Below are positions 9,736 to 18,262 of a stretch of DNA of 64,000 nt, piece after piece (the stretch's first letter is position 1; every line of letters begins with the position of its first letter). The stretch covers positions 52,461 to 116,460 of the forward strand of contig DHDI01000026.1 of the NCBI GenBank assembly GCA_002399285.1. Reading direction: 5' to 3'. A model generated the notes under the pieces. The model did no database searches and was not told the origin of the DNA. It worked only from the letters and a program-made list of their open reading frames with translations. The position numbers were made by a program, and so were the translations under genes. Source of the DNA: Thermoanaerobacterales bacterium UBA4880. Lineage in GTDB: Bacteria > Bacillota > Thermoanaerobacteria > Thermoanaerobacterales > UBA4877.

Positions 9736-10818
9736 TTAACAGTATGTATTTACAAAATTCATATTTCTTCTCCTCATAAGGAGATCAACAAATGCCTCTA
9801 TACGTGTGCGATACCCAGCCTGGCCTGTATTCTCATCAAAGCTTAAAGACATTACCGGTATATCCAGGTCTTTGCTCATCTTACTCAATATAGCCTTTGA
9901 TACAACCTCGGGAGTACAGGTGAACGGGAATATTTGGATAACACCGTCGTAGCCGTCATCTGCACAAAGCCGTGTGTTGCCTATGGTATAAATGGCATGT
10001 CCCCCTATTACCTGGTTTAAATAAGGCGAGGCCGTTCTCTTTATTTTACTGAGCCTCCAGGGCATTATACAGGAAAACACAACATCAGTTATGTACTCTG
10101 TTTTTTTAACCTCTACACCCTGCTCATTGAGTTCCTTAAATATATCCTGACTGGCAAAAGGTTCTACAAGCAGATATATCTCCCCGACCACGGCAATACG
10201 TAGCGTAGTATCTGCAGGCTTCGTAAGAGACTTCATCTCCTTGATGGCCTCCAGGCTCAGCCTTTTAATTTCCCTTACATCAGAGGTCCGGTCGATATAA
10301 TTTACGTATTCATTATATTTCTGTGTCACTATACCCCTGCGGGATTCATGGGCACGCAGAACAAGAAGAGCCTTTTCCATCTTATCGAGGTATATCATCT
10401 TTTGCCATGCAATCTTCCCTGCATTTATTACATCTTTTAGCGTCATATCTGGAAAAAGCGAAACCACATTTTTGATAAATCCCTTCAGATCGCCATGAGG
10501 AGGTTCAACTATTATAATCTTTGGATTGTAACCCATATCCCTTACTATCTCGCGCTGCACCTGGCCGTAGTATCCAAATCTGCACGGTCCGAATCCTCCA
10601 AGCATAATAATCGTATCCGCCCCTTTTTCCATGGCTTCAACAAAATTGCCAAGGGTGATCTTCAGCGGCAGACATGCAAACTCCGGACAGTTACGCACCC
10701 CTATTGAAAGAGTTTTTTCAGTAATAGGTGGGGGAACAACCACTTCTTTTCCCATGCCTTCAAAGAAGGCCTTAAGTATTATATCAAGATTTCCCATATG
10801 TGGATATGTCAATTTCAT
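9736..10818 (-). CDS. acyl-CoA dehydratase-related protein (DUF2229-type), subunit 1
   Basis: The 360-residue protein starts MKLTYPHMGNLDI and contains RNCPEFACLPLKITLGNF and MLGGFGPCRFGYYG, the Cys-containing segments typical of proteins related to the D component of 2-hydroxyacyl-CoA dehydratase (DUF2229/CoA-activase associated). These cysteines probably bind an iron-sulfur cluster. No membrane segment or signal peptide is seen. ATG 10818 is chosen because GGAGG lies upstream; it overlaps the stop of the preceding gene (TAATG). It probably works with the neighbouring activase ATPase. The reaction is not known; a reductive activation or low-potential electron transfer role is inferred from the family. 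Confidence 0.8.
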   Translation of the reverse strand: MKLTYPHMGNLDIILKAFFEGMGKEVVVPPPITEKTLSIGVRNCPEFACLPLKITLGNFVEAMEKGADTIIMLGGFGPCRFGYYGQVQREIVRDMGYNPKIIIVEPPHGDLKGFIKNVVSLFPDMTLKDVINAGKIAWQKMIYLDKMEKALLVLRAHESRRGIVTQKYNEYVNYIDRTSDVREIKRLSLEAIKEMKSLTKPADTTLRIAVVGEIYLLVEPFASQDIFKELNEQGVEVKKTEYITDVVFSCIMPWRLSKIKRTASPYLNQVIGGHAIYTIGNTRLCADDGYDGVIQIFPFTCTPEVVSKAILSKMSKDLDIPVMSLSFDENTGQAGYRTRIEAFVDLLMRRRNMNFVNTYC

Positions 10819-11798
10819 TATACAACCTCCTTCCATTGTATCAGATCCATAAATGCCTCAAGACGAGTAATCAAACCTGCTTCACCTGTCTCCTCATCAA
10901 TTGTAAGGGTCAAAAACGGCATCGTGTCTTTTCTTTTGTACTCCCTCTCAACCATATCCTTTATTATAGAATCGGGTCCACAGCCAAAGGCACTGACCAA
11001 AATCACTCCGTCAACCAGATCGTTATCCAGCATATACCTGCCTGCTCCCAGCATCTCCCTCCCATAGGTCCAGAACATATCCTTGGGATAACAGGAAGCG
11101 CCGTAATCTATGGCGCTTTTGCTAAGCATATCGGATGTGATCACCGTTCCCCCGAAATCATTTATTTTTTTTATTATATTCATGCTTATATATTCATCCA
11201 TTATGTTATAGACATGCCCAAGGAGTCCTATCTTTAATGATCCCTCGGTTGATTTTTTAATTGGCTTTGTTCCTTCAGTCATTCTCAATGCATCCTTAGG
11301 AATAAAACCGTCTTTTAAATATTTGGTATAAATTTTCAAGGCGCTTTCCCCCGCTTGTTCCGCGCTTTTTATTTTTCGCATGTCATTAGTAAAAATCCTG
11401 CCTACACGTTTAATCTCACTGCGTGTTTTCCGTCCATATCCTCTGTATAAATCAATATCCATGTCGATGATTGGCGGTATATCCGTCATTGAAGCCCTCA
11501 CAAGATCTGGAAGTCCAAGAAATTTGGGACATAGAAATCTATCTTGCTCCAGGCTTACAACTCTGGGAACAAATATATAATCCACATTTTTCTTTTTTAA
11601 ATTCAAAATATGTCCAAAAAATACCTTCACAGGAAGGCACGCTTCATCAACCGTGTTCATAACACCGTCGTCCATAATCTTTTTATTAGTTTTTTGAGAT
11701 AGTATGACCTGACCGCCCAATTCATTAAAAAAAGCTTCCCATGCCGGATAAAAATTGTAATAGAGCAGTGCTCGTGGAATGCCTATTTTTATACCCAT
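10818..11798 (-). CDS. acyl-CoA dehydratase-related protein (DUF2229-type), subunit 2
   Basis: A 326-residue protein beginning MGIKIGIPRALLYYNFYP, the usual opening of the DUF2229 domain of giant activase proteins. It has EACLPVKVFFGH and ASCYPKDMFW with conserved Cys, and SAFGCGPDSI, which parallels the Cys-bearing segments of the following gene. Both end in a related tail (LTIDEETGEAGLITRLEAFMDL here; SFDENTGQAGYRTRIEAFVDL in the next gene), so the two are diverged homologues. First gene of the three-gene operon; the 192 bases upstream up to yvcK hold a terminator and room for a promoter. Confidence 0.8.
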   Translation of the reverse strand: MGIKIGIPRALLYYNFYPAWEAFFNELGGQVILSQKTNKKIMDDGVMNTVDEACLPVKVFFGHILNLKKKNVDYIFVPRVVSLEQDRFLCPKFLGLPDLVRASMTDIPPIIDMDIDLYRGYGRKTRSEIKRVGRIFTNDMRKIKSAEQAGESALKIYTKYLKDGFIPKDALRMTEGTKPIKKSTEGSLKIGLLGHVYNIMDEYISMNIIKKINDFGGTVITSDMLSKSAIDYGASCYPKDMFWTYGREMLGAGRYMLDNDLVDGVILVSAFGCGPDSIIKDMVEREYKRKDTMPFLTLTIDEETGEAGLITRLEAFMDLIQWKEVV

Positions 11799-11944
11799 AT
11801 AATCGCCTCAATAACATATAATTTTATAAATATTTCGAACTCCATAGTCAATTATAACATACTTCGGCACTTTTAATAACTTATACCCTTAGTTAGATCC
11901 TTTTAGATTCTTTACTTCATTGGTATAAATTATTCAGATTTTAT

Positions 11945-11974
11945 AAAAATCAGCGGTAAAAGCCGCCGATTTTT
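11945..11974 (-). terminator. terminator after yvcK
   Basis: A twelve-base-pair stem (AAAAATCAGCGG / CCGCCGATTTTT, one mismatch that becomes G-U on the minus strand) with A/T runs on both sides. It lies just past the yvcK stop (11991) and could work in both directions. Upstream, 11799-11944 is AT-rich non-coding DNA that must carry the promoter for the activase cluster; I could not fix it. Confidence 0.8.
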
Positions 11975-11990
11975 TTGATCAATTTCTTTC

Positions 11991-13187
11991 CTATTTTATT
12001 TCCTCATGTTTCTTCATCATGAGCATACTCTTTAAATAATAAAATTTGAACAGCCTTGCATGGTCGCTCTTGGGAAGATTATTCAAAGTCAGCTCCATTA
12101 TCTTGTAAGACAGCTTGCTCTCATCATGTCTTATATATCCGTCTTTAAGCTTAATAAAATCTTCAAAGATGACTTTAGCCCCATCGTTGATCTTTTTTTC
12201 TGACCTTACGGGGCCGGCACCGTCTTCATTATAATGTGTTTTTATATGTTCGGGGAGATTTCCTGTGTTTGCAATGATATAATCGATTTTCTTTATCTTG
12301 CCCAGCCTTTTTATCGCATCATAATGATCGTATAGGTCATAGCCTTCCGTTTCACCGGGCTGAGTCATTATATTGGCAATGTATATCTTGATGGCCTCAG
12401 CTTTATTTACCGCCTCGCTTATACCCGAAACGCAAAAATTAGGTAGTATGCTTGTATAAAGACTTCCCGGTCCTATAACGATCACATCGGCTTCCCGTAT
12501 AGCCTCAAGCGTCTCTTCATAAGCCGGAGGTCTCTTCGGATCTAAATAAATATTCTTGATGCATGCATGGCGCTCATGGGCGGCAATAGGTATCTCGGAC
12601 TCGCCTTCTACCACGGTTCCGTCGGAAAGATCCGCCACAAGACGTACATCATTCAAAGTTACCGGCAAGACTTTTCCCGCCACGGACAGTACCTCGCTCA
12701 TTTTCTCCACGCCCTTTTCAAAGCTGCCCGTAATATCACTCATCGCCGCGAGAAAAAGATTGCCGAAACTCTGTCCCTTCAAAGACCCGTCTTTAAACCT
12801 GTAGTTTAAAAGCTTGTTCATTTCCGGTTCGGTATTAGCCATGGCAAGAATGCAATTTCTTATATCGCCGGGGGGCAGGATACCCATCTCCTCCCTTATC
12901 ATCCCCGAGCTTCCTCCATCGTCGGCAACAGTAACAATAGCCACAATATTTGACGTATACTCTTTAAGTCCCCGGATGAGCGTGGACAATCCCGAGCCCC
13001 CGCCTATGACCACTACTTTGGGACCCTTTTGGAGAAGATGATATCTCAGCGCTCCGTCATGTTGGACAATAGATCTGAGGCCTTCATAATACCTCATATC
13101 GGAATACATTGCAGCAAACACTATCGCAATCAAAATGCTGCCGTAAAAAATAAGGCCGCCATCAAAAAAATATGAACAAATAATCAA
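11991..13187 (-). CDS. yvcK: gluconeogenesis factor YvcK / CofD-like protein
   Basis: YvcK proteins bind UDP-sugars and are needed for growth and wall synthesis on gluconeogenic carbon sources. The product (398 residues from TTG 13187) has an N-terminal membrane segment, then VVIGGGSGLSTLIRGL, VADDGGSSGMIREE, PPGDIRNCILAM, and VIGPGSLYTSILPN, all family hallmarks. The start is uncertain: the frame stays open upstream to about 13232 and would add more hydrophobic residues, and the only strong ribosome-binding site (GAGGAGG, 13240-13246, inside rapZ) points at an ACG rather than a normal start. Operon with rapZ and murB. Confidence 0.95.
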   Translation of the reverse strand: MIICSYFFDGGLIFYGSILIAIVFAAMYSDMRYYEGLRSIVQHDGALRYHLLQKGPKVVVIGGGSGLSTLIRGLKEYTSNIVAIVTVADDGGSSGMIREEMGILPPGDIRNCILAMANTEPEMNKLLNYRFKDGSLKGQSFGNLFLAAMSDITGSFEKGVEKMSEVLSVAGKVLPVTLNDVRLVADLSDGTVVEGESEIPIAAHERHACIKNIYLDPKRPPAYEETLEAIREADVIVIGPGSLYTSILPNFCVSGISEAVNKAEAIKIYIANIMTQPGETEGYDLYDHYDAIKRLGKIKKIDYIIANTGNLPEHIKTHYNEDGAGPVRSEKKINDGAKVIFEDFIKLKDGYIRHDESKLSYKIMELTLNNLPKSDHARLFKFYYLKSMLMMKKHEEIK

Positions 13188-13234
13188 TATAATACCCGCA
13201 ATAAATCCAAGGAGGTAAAGTATGCGCTTCGTAT

Positions 13235-14089
13235 TTATCCCTCCTCGATGTCTCTGTGCATGATATATGCATTATAATCTTTTTTCTTCAAGCGATCATA
13301 AAGGAGGTTCGCGATCGTAATGGAACGGTGCCGGCCTCCCGTACAGCCGATGGCGATCACAAGCTGGCTCTTACCCTCCCTGATATAAAATGGAATGAGA
13401 AATTCTATCAGATCGTCAAGCTTATCCAAAAATTCCGTTGCCTCCTTGTTCTGCATGACGTAATGTCTCACCGGTTCGTCATTACCCGTGAAAGGCTTGA
13501 GCTCGTCGACATAGAATGGATTGGGAAGGAACCTCACGTCAAAAACAAGATCCGCATCCAATGGAATACCATATTTATATCCAAAGGATATAACGTTTAT
13601 GATGAGGCCCGAAAACTTTTTGTTTTCAACATAGATATTATACAGCTGTTCCTTCAACTGAGCGGATGAAAGCATTGTGGTATCTATGACGATATTTGCA
13701 TTCTTTTTTATTCCTTCCAACAATTCCCTTTCTCTTTTTATTCCGTCCAGAATATTTCCTTCATCGTTTAAAGGGTGTTTCCTCCTCGTTTCCTTGAATC
13801 TTCTTATAAGTACGGCGTCCGAAGCTTCAAGGAATATTATTTCGTATGAATAGCTCGACCTTTGAAGATATTGTATACCATTGAAAAAGTCATTAAAAAA
13901 TTCCCTTCCCCGTATATCTAATACCAATACGACATTAGATATCTTTTTGGAATCATAACACAAGTCTGCCAGCTTTGGTATAAGCGCCGGCGGAAGATTA
14001 TCTATACAAAAATAGCCTATGTCCTCCATCGCATTCATGGCCTGGGATTTCCCCGCTCCCGACAATCCCGTAATAATTACAAATTTCAT
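13235..14089 (-). CDS. rapZ: RapZ/YvcJ P-loop RNA-binding and nucleotide-binding protein
   Basis: A 284-residue P-loop protein with Walker A GLSGAGKS near residue 8, DNLPPAL, and the C-terminal [11 protein letters not shown] signature. In E. coli RapZ controls GlmZ and so glucosamine 6-phosphate synthase; in Bacillus YvcJ affects competence. The precise role in this organism is not visible. It starts one base after the murB stop and ends about 45 bases before the first normal yvcK start codon, so murB-rapZ-yvcK form one transcription unit tied to peptidoglycan precursor supply. Confidence 0.96.
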   Translation of the reverse strand: MKFVIITGLSGAGKSQAMNAMEDIGYFCIDNLPPALIPKLADLCYDSKKISNVVLVLDIRGREFFNDFFNGIQYLQRSSYSYEIIFLEASDAVLIRRFKETRRKHPLNDEGNILDGIKRERELLEGIKKNANIVIDTTMLSSAQLKEQLYNIYVENKKFSGLIINVISFGYKYGIPLDADLVFDVRFLPNPFYVDELKPFTGNDEPVRHYVMQNKEATEFLDKLDDLIEFLIPFYIREGKSQLVIAIGCTGGRHRSITIANLLYDRLKKKDYNAYIMHRDIEEG

Positions 14090-14090
14090 A

Positions 14091-15029
14091 TCAGTCCACC
14101 CGCATCTCTTCTCCGATTATTTTTATTTCGGGATACATATCCACCCCGAACTTTTCCCGTATCGTAGTCTGTATCAGCTCTATCAGTTTGACGACATCCG
14201 CCGCGCTGGCATTGCCGCGGTTTATTATAAAGCCCGTATGCTTTTCGGATACCTGCGCATCCCCTACCCTTGTTCCCTTTAGACCTGCATCCTCAATGAG
14301 CCTGCCTGCATAATAACCCTGCGGTCTTTTAAATACGCTGCCTGCAGACGGATATTCCAAAGGCTGTTTTTCCCTTCTCCTTAAATTAAATTCATCCATT
14401 GCAGACCTTATCGCATCACTTTCCCCATTTTTTAAAGCAAAGCATGCCTCTAAAACTATCAAGCCCTCTTTTTGAACGATGCTGGTCCTGTATCCGAAAT
14501 CCATGTCGCTCCTATTGATCTTCCTAAGATTTAGATCCTTCATGTCCACGACCTCGCACCATTCGCAGACATCCTTTGTTTCGCCGCCGTACGCTCCGGC
14601 ATTCATGTATATGGCTCCGCCCACCGTGCCCGGTATGCCGCAGGCAAACTCCATCCCCGTAAGCGAGCTCGACAGTGCGGCACCGCACACATCTTTTAGC
14701 GCAGCGCCGGCCCCCACCGTTATCTTATACTCATTGACTTCAATGCCGTCAAGTGCGGCAGTGTCTATGACCGCGCCGGCAATGCCTCCGTCTCTTACCA
14801 AAAGATCCGTACCTTTTCCCACGATTATATATGGGCAGCTGTGGATCGTCAGTATATTTAATACATCGATAAACTCCTCTTTATTTTGGGGGACAACGTA
14901 TATATCTGCAGGCCCCCCCACCTTAAATGAAGTATGCTTCGACATTGGTTCATCCGTCATTATATGTTGCCTGTCAACACAAAAAAGCAAATCGTTATAT
15001 ATCATATCTGCTATAGCCGCTATAGCCAT
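14091..15029 (-). CDS. murB: UDP-N-acetylenolpyruvoylglucosamine reductase
   Basis: MurB reduces the enolpyruvyl group of UDP-GlcNAc-enolpyruvate to give UDP-MurNAc, using NADPH and FAD. The 312-residue product shows the FAD-binding region ([12 protein letters not shown], then [14 protein letters not shown]), [23 protein letters not shown], and the short (type II) active-site stretch [15 protein letters not shown] with the proton-donating Ser. The conserved Glu is in the C-terminal [13 protein letters not shown] 15029 is chosen since AAGGAGAT lies six bases before it; an in-frame start seven codons earlier has no such site. Confidence 0.97.
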   Translation of the reverse strand: MAIAAIADMIYNDLLFCVDRQHIMTDEPMSKHTSFKVGGPADIYVVPQNKEEFIDVLNILTIHSCPYIIVGKGTDLLVRDGGIAGAVIDTAALDGIEVNEYKITVGAGAALKDVCGAALSSSLTGMEFACGIPGTVGGAIYMNAGAYGGETKDVCEWCEVVDMKDLNLRKINRSDMDFGYRTSIVQKEGLIVLEACFALKNGESDAIRSAMDEFNLRRREKQPLEYPSAGSVFKRPQGYYAGRLIEDAGLKGTRVGDAQVSEKHTGFIINRGNASAADVVKLIELIQTTIREKFGVDMYPEIKIIGEEMRVD

Positions 15030-15154
15030 CGTTTTATCTCCTTTTGGCATTTTTATATCTTATGCTTAAAATAAGGTTTTGAAGCACAGAGTTTACTATA
15101 TTTAAGTTTTTCATATATGTATAATTAAAAAACTTTATTATCATTGGTAAAAAA

Positions 15155-15178
15155 GTAAAGGGTATATATACCCTTTAC
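15155..15178 (-). terminator. 24-bp perfect palindrome, terminator of the zinc-ribbon gene
   Basis: A perfect 12-base-pair inverted repeat (GTAAAGGGTATA and its complement) is followed on the minus strand by TTTTTTA. It overlaps the stop codon of the small zinc-ribbon gene (15175-15177). It lies about 125 bases before the murB start, so it insulates murB from the zinc-ribbon/copA side. Confidence 0.85.
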
Positions 15179-15345
15179 TCATTAATACATACTTTTATCT
15201 TTTTGTCAATACAGCCTTCACTGTCATATTCAAATACATATGCCCCCCATTTTTCAACGCGGAATTCACAACTGCAATCCCTGCAAAAATACTTTTTCTT
15301 TCCTATCTTACCTATATTTGTACTTTTGCATATCGGACAACGCAT
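15175..15345 (-). CDS. small zinc-ribbon protein, 56 aa
   Basis: A short gene with a clear start (GAGGTGA five to six bases before ATG 15345) and its own terminator. The product begins MRCPICKSTNIGKIGKKK and continues YFCRDCSCEF, giving CxxC-x(16)-CxxC, the metal-binding pattern of a zinc ribbon, followed by a short acidic/basic tail ending KVCINE. Function unknown; such ribbons occur in transposase-associated and RNA polymerase-associated small proteins. It lies 17 bases past copA on the same strand, so it may be read from the copA promoter. Confidence 0.75.
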   Translation of the reverse strand: MRCPICKSTNIGKIGKKKYFCRDCSCEFRVEKWGAYVFEYDSEGCIDKKIKVCINE

Positions 15346-15362
15346 TCAAATCACCTCGCTAT

Positions 15363-17771
15363 TTAAGGCTTAAACCGCCTCAATCTTAAAGCGTTGGTTA
15401 CCACAGTTACCGAGCTGAATGCCATGGCCGCCCCCGAGATGGCTGGGTTTAACATCCCCGCTGCCGCAAGAGGTATACTTGCCATGTTATATCCAAAGGC
15501 CCAGAACAGGTTTTGCTTTATATTCCTCATGGTTGCCCTGCTTAATTTTATAGCCGTAACTATGCCTCTTAAGTCACCGCTCATAAGAGTTATGTCTGCT
15601 GTCTCCATTGCAACATCGGTGCCTGTGCCTATTGCTATCCCCACATCAGCTGCTGCCAGAGCCGGAGCGTCGTTTATACCGTCGCCAACCATTGCGACGA
15701 TCCTCCCGGCATCTTTTAGTTTTGTTACCTCCTCAGCTTTACTATCAGGCAATACTTCGGAAAGTATGTGGTCTATGCCGACCTGCTTTGCTATAGCTTC
15801 CGCTGTACGCCTGTTATCACCTGTCAGCATCCAGATATCAATTCCCAGATTTTTAATAGCCTCTATCGCTTCCTGCGAACCCTCTTTAACTGTATCCGCA
15901 ACAGCAACTATACCTTTTACTGCATCCTTGTCAGCAAGTATCATCGCTGTCTTTCCTTCGTTCTCTAAATTCTCTAATAGAGACGACGCTTTCTCCGATA
16001 ATTCCATATTTTTGCTATATATCAACCTCTTGTTTCCTAAATATATCTCATTTCCTTCCACTTCTGCAACCACACCCTGTCCCGGTATTGCATCAAATTT
16101 ATCCGGATCGCCTATCTGCAACTGTTTTTCTGCAATTTTATTTATAATTGCTTCACCTAGCGGGTGTTCACTATTTTTTTCTGCCATCGCCGCAATTTTT
16201 AATATTTCGTCGACATCTGTGCCGTCCAAACTTATAACATCCGTAACCTCTGGTTTTCCCTTAGTTATTGTTCCTGTCTTATCGAAAATTATTGTGTTGA
16301 TTTGTTGGGTCCTCTCCAAATGTTCCCCGCCCTTGATCAGCACCCCGTTTTCCGCCCCTTTGCCCGTACCGACCATTATAGACGTCGGAGTGGCCAAGCC
16401 GAGTGCACACGGGCAGGCTATTACCAATACCGATACGGCGGCTACCAGTCCATCGGCAAATCTGCCTAAAACAAACGTCCATACCAATAATGTTGCCGCA
16501 GCTATCAGTATCACGGCAGGTACAAATATCCCGGATATACGATCGGCCAGTCTCTGTATGGGAGCTTTAGAACCCTGTGCGTCCTCGACCATTTTTATGA
16601 TCTGGGCCAGCGCAGTATCTTTTCCGACCTTAGTCGCCCTGAAATTGAATGACCCGGTCTTATTGATCGTCGAGCCTATGACCTCGTCTCCCTCTTTTTT
16701 CTCGGTCGGAATGCTTTCACCGGTAAGCATGGACTCATCTATTGAGGAATATCCCTTAATTATGATGCCGTCCACAGGTATCTTTTCACCGGGCCTCACC
16801 ACCACGGTATCTCCCGTTTCCACATCCTCCACCGGTATATCCGTCTCCGTCCCGTTTCTTATGACCCGGGCTGTCTTTGCCCGCAGTCCCATAAGCTTTT
16901 TTATTGCCTCGGACGTTTTGCCCTTAGCTGACGACTCAAAATATTTCCCAAGGAGTACAAGAGTTATTATTACTGCGGCCGCTTCAAAATAAAGCTGATG
17001 ATAATTGCCGAGTATCATATTGGCCAGGCTATAGAAGTAGGCTACCGAAGTACCCATGGCAATAAGCACGTCCATATTCGTACTCCCGCCCCTTATGGCA
17101 TGATAAGCATTTTTGTAATATCTCGAGCCTATACCGAACTGAATTGGGGTGTCTATTATAAGTTGGAAGAATGGGTTTGATAAAAATGTCATAACGCCAA
17201 ACCCCATTTCCAAAATCATATTCAATACAAGCGGTATGGTAAGTACGGCGGATATCACAAAAGAGGTCCAGAGGCTCTTCGCCTGCTTTTCTCTCTCCTG
17301 ACTCTCTATATCCACTCCCTCTTCTTTTTCTCTGGCATCGTACCCTGCCTTTCTTACTGCCTTTATCATATCTTGAACATCAATCTCACCGCCATAGTAA
17401 TCAACGGCGGCCGTCTCGGCAGCAAAGTTGACCGTAGCTTTGACGACCCCATGCAGCTTGTTTAATGTCCTTTCGATCGTATTGGCACACGATGCGCAGG
17501 ACATCCCTATGAGCATAAGCTGTGTTCTGTCAAATACCACATCGTATCCCAAAGCCCTAACTTTTTTTACCATATCGTCCGGTTTGACCTGATCGGGATC
17601 ATAAACGACATTGCCTCTCTCTATACTAAAATTGACATTTGCCTCCTTTACCCCGGGGAGTTTTGACAGGCCCCTTTCTATAGTATTGGCACATGCAGCG
17701 CATGACATTCCCTTAAGTTTTAACGTAATATTTCTTTCATTGCTCTTTATATCTCTATTTATTGTGTTCAT
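15363..17771 (-). CDS. copA: copper-exporting P1B-type ATPase
   Basis: Membrane pump that exports Cu(I) using ATP. The 802-residue protein has two N-terminal heavy-metal-associated domains ([16 protein letters not shown] near residue 20 and [16 protein letters not shown] near 88), membrane helices, the actuator motif [12 protein letters not shown], the metal-site CPC in [15 protein letters not shown], the phosphorylation site [22 protein letters not shown], and [11 protein letters not shown]. The CPC plus two CxxC domains point to copper or silver rather than zinc. GGAGG precedes ATG 17771. The promoter and operator upstream are listed separately; copZ follows the same control. Confidence 0.97.
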   Translation of the reverse strand: MNTINRDIKSNERNITLKLKGMSCAACANTIERGLSKLPGVKEANVNFSIERGNVVYDPDQVKPDDMVKKVRALGYDVVFDRTQLMLIGMSCASCANTIERTLNKLHGVVKATVNFAAETAAVDYYGGEIDVQDMIKAVRKAGYDAREKEEGVDIESQEREKQAKSLWTSFVISAVLTIPLVLNMILEMGFGVMTFLSNPFFQLIIDTPIQFGIGSRYYKNAYHAIRGGSTNMDVLIAMGTSVAYFYSLANMILGNYHQLYFEAAAVIITLVLLGKYFESSAKGKTSEAIKKLMGLRAKTARVIRNGTETDIPVEDVETGDTVVVRPGEKIPVDGIIIKGYSSIDESMLTGESIPTEKKEGDEVIGSTINKTGSFNFRATKVGKDTALAQIIKMVEDAQGSKAPIQRLADRISGIFVPAVILIAAATLLVWTFVLGRFADGLVAAVSVLVIACPCALGLATPTSIMVGTGKGAENGVLIKGGEHLERTQQINTIIFDKTGTITKGKPEVTDVISLDGTDVDEILKIAAMAEKNSEHPLGEAIINKIAEKQLQIGDPDKFDAIPGQGVVAEVEGNEIYLGNKRLIYSKNMELSEKASSLLENLENEGKTAMILADKDAVKGIVAVADTVKEGSQEAIEAIKNLGIDIWMLTGDNRRTAEAIAKQVGIDHILSEVLPDSKAEEVTKLKDAGRIVAMVGDGINDAPALAAADVGIAIGTGTDVAMETADITLMSGDLRGIVTAIKLSRATMRNIKQNLFWAFGYNMASIPLAAAGMLNPAISGAAMAFSSVTVVTNALRLRRFKP

Positions 17772-17794
17772 TTTTATTACCTCCTTCCCGCTAT

Positions 17795-17850
17795 ATACCC
17801 TATGGGGGTATTCCTATATTCATTTTATCTCACTTATTTTTCCATGTCAA
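17795..17850 (-). promoter_or_regulatory. copA promoter with CsoR-like operator
   Basis: On the minus strand a -35 box TTGACA (17845-17850) is 17 bases from a -10 box TAAAAT (17822-17827). The operator-like inverted repeat ATACCCCCATAGGGTAT (17795-17811) lies just downstream, around the expected transcription start. It closely resembles the copper-sensing CsoR operator of Bacillus (TACCC...GGGTA core). A repressor there would block copA until copper binds. No csoR gene is in the window. Confidence 0.85.
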
Positions 17851-17882
17851 TACAAATCTGAATGCATCTAATTTAAAGTAAA

Positions 17883-17901
17883 ACGCCGGTAAAACCGGCG
17901 T
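17883..17901 (-). terminator. terminator after copZ
   Basis: Stem ACGCCGG / CCGGCGT with a five-base loop, followed on the minus strand by TTTACTTT. It separates copZ from the copA promoter, so copA and copZ are independent units. Confidence 0.75.
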
Positions 17902-17933
17902 CGGCATTAATCTAAATTTTTATTTATCATCAA

Positions 17934-18143
17934 TTATACGACCACTCTATAACCGGCATCGTCCACGGCAGCCTTTATATCATCCAATGTAACCTTTGCC
18001 GTATCGAGTGTTATATCGGCCTTACCCTCCTCAAGATCCACCCTTACCTGCGAAACTCCCTCAAGAGACTTTATGGCATTTTCCACATTCATTCTGCAGT
18101 GATCACATGACATTCCCTCTACTTTAACAGTTATCCTTTCCAT
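17934..18143 (-). CDS. copZ: copper chaperone CopZ
   Basis: A 69-residue heavy-metal-associated domain protein. The copper site is VEGMSCDHCRMNVENAI (CxxC), and the rest fits the ferredoxin-like HMA fold (GVSQVRVDLEEGKADITL). It delivers Cu(I) to CopA. The ATG at 18143 has GGAGG upstream. It has its own promoter with the same operator as copA, so both should be induced by copper together. Confidence 0.95.
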   Translation of the reverse strand: MERITVKVEGMSCDHCRMNVENAIKSLEGVSQVRVDLEEGKADITLDTAKVTLDDIKAAVDDAGYRVVV

Positions 18144-18165
18144 TTAATCGCCTCCAAATGTTTAA

Positions 18166-18224
18166 ATACCCTAGGGGGGTACCCTATCTATTTATATTCT
18201 ACCCCGACCGTATATTAAAGTCAA
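18166..18224 (-). promoter_or_regulatory. copZ promoter with CsoR-like operator
   Basis: On the minus strand TTGACT (18219-18224) is 17 bases from TAGAAT (18196-18201). The inverted repeat GTACCCCCCTAGGGTAT (18166-18182) follows at the same spacing as at copA. The shared layout implies one repressor for both genes. Confidence 0.85.
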
Positions 18225-18262
18225 TATATCATGAAAAAAATTTGTCCTTTAGTTTAAACTCC

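Noticed and set aside
15394..16992. A 532-residue open frame on the plus strand, opposite copA
   Set aside because: It is a mirror of copA's codon use; the translation is low-complexity (Ser/Ala/Ile/Pro-rich), matches no family, and copA on the other strand is certain.
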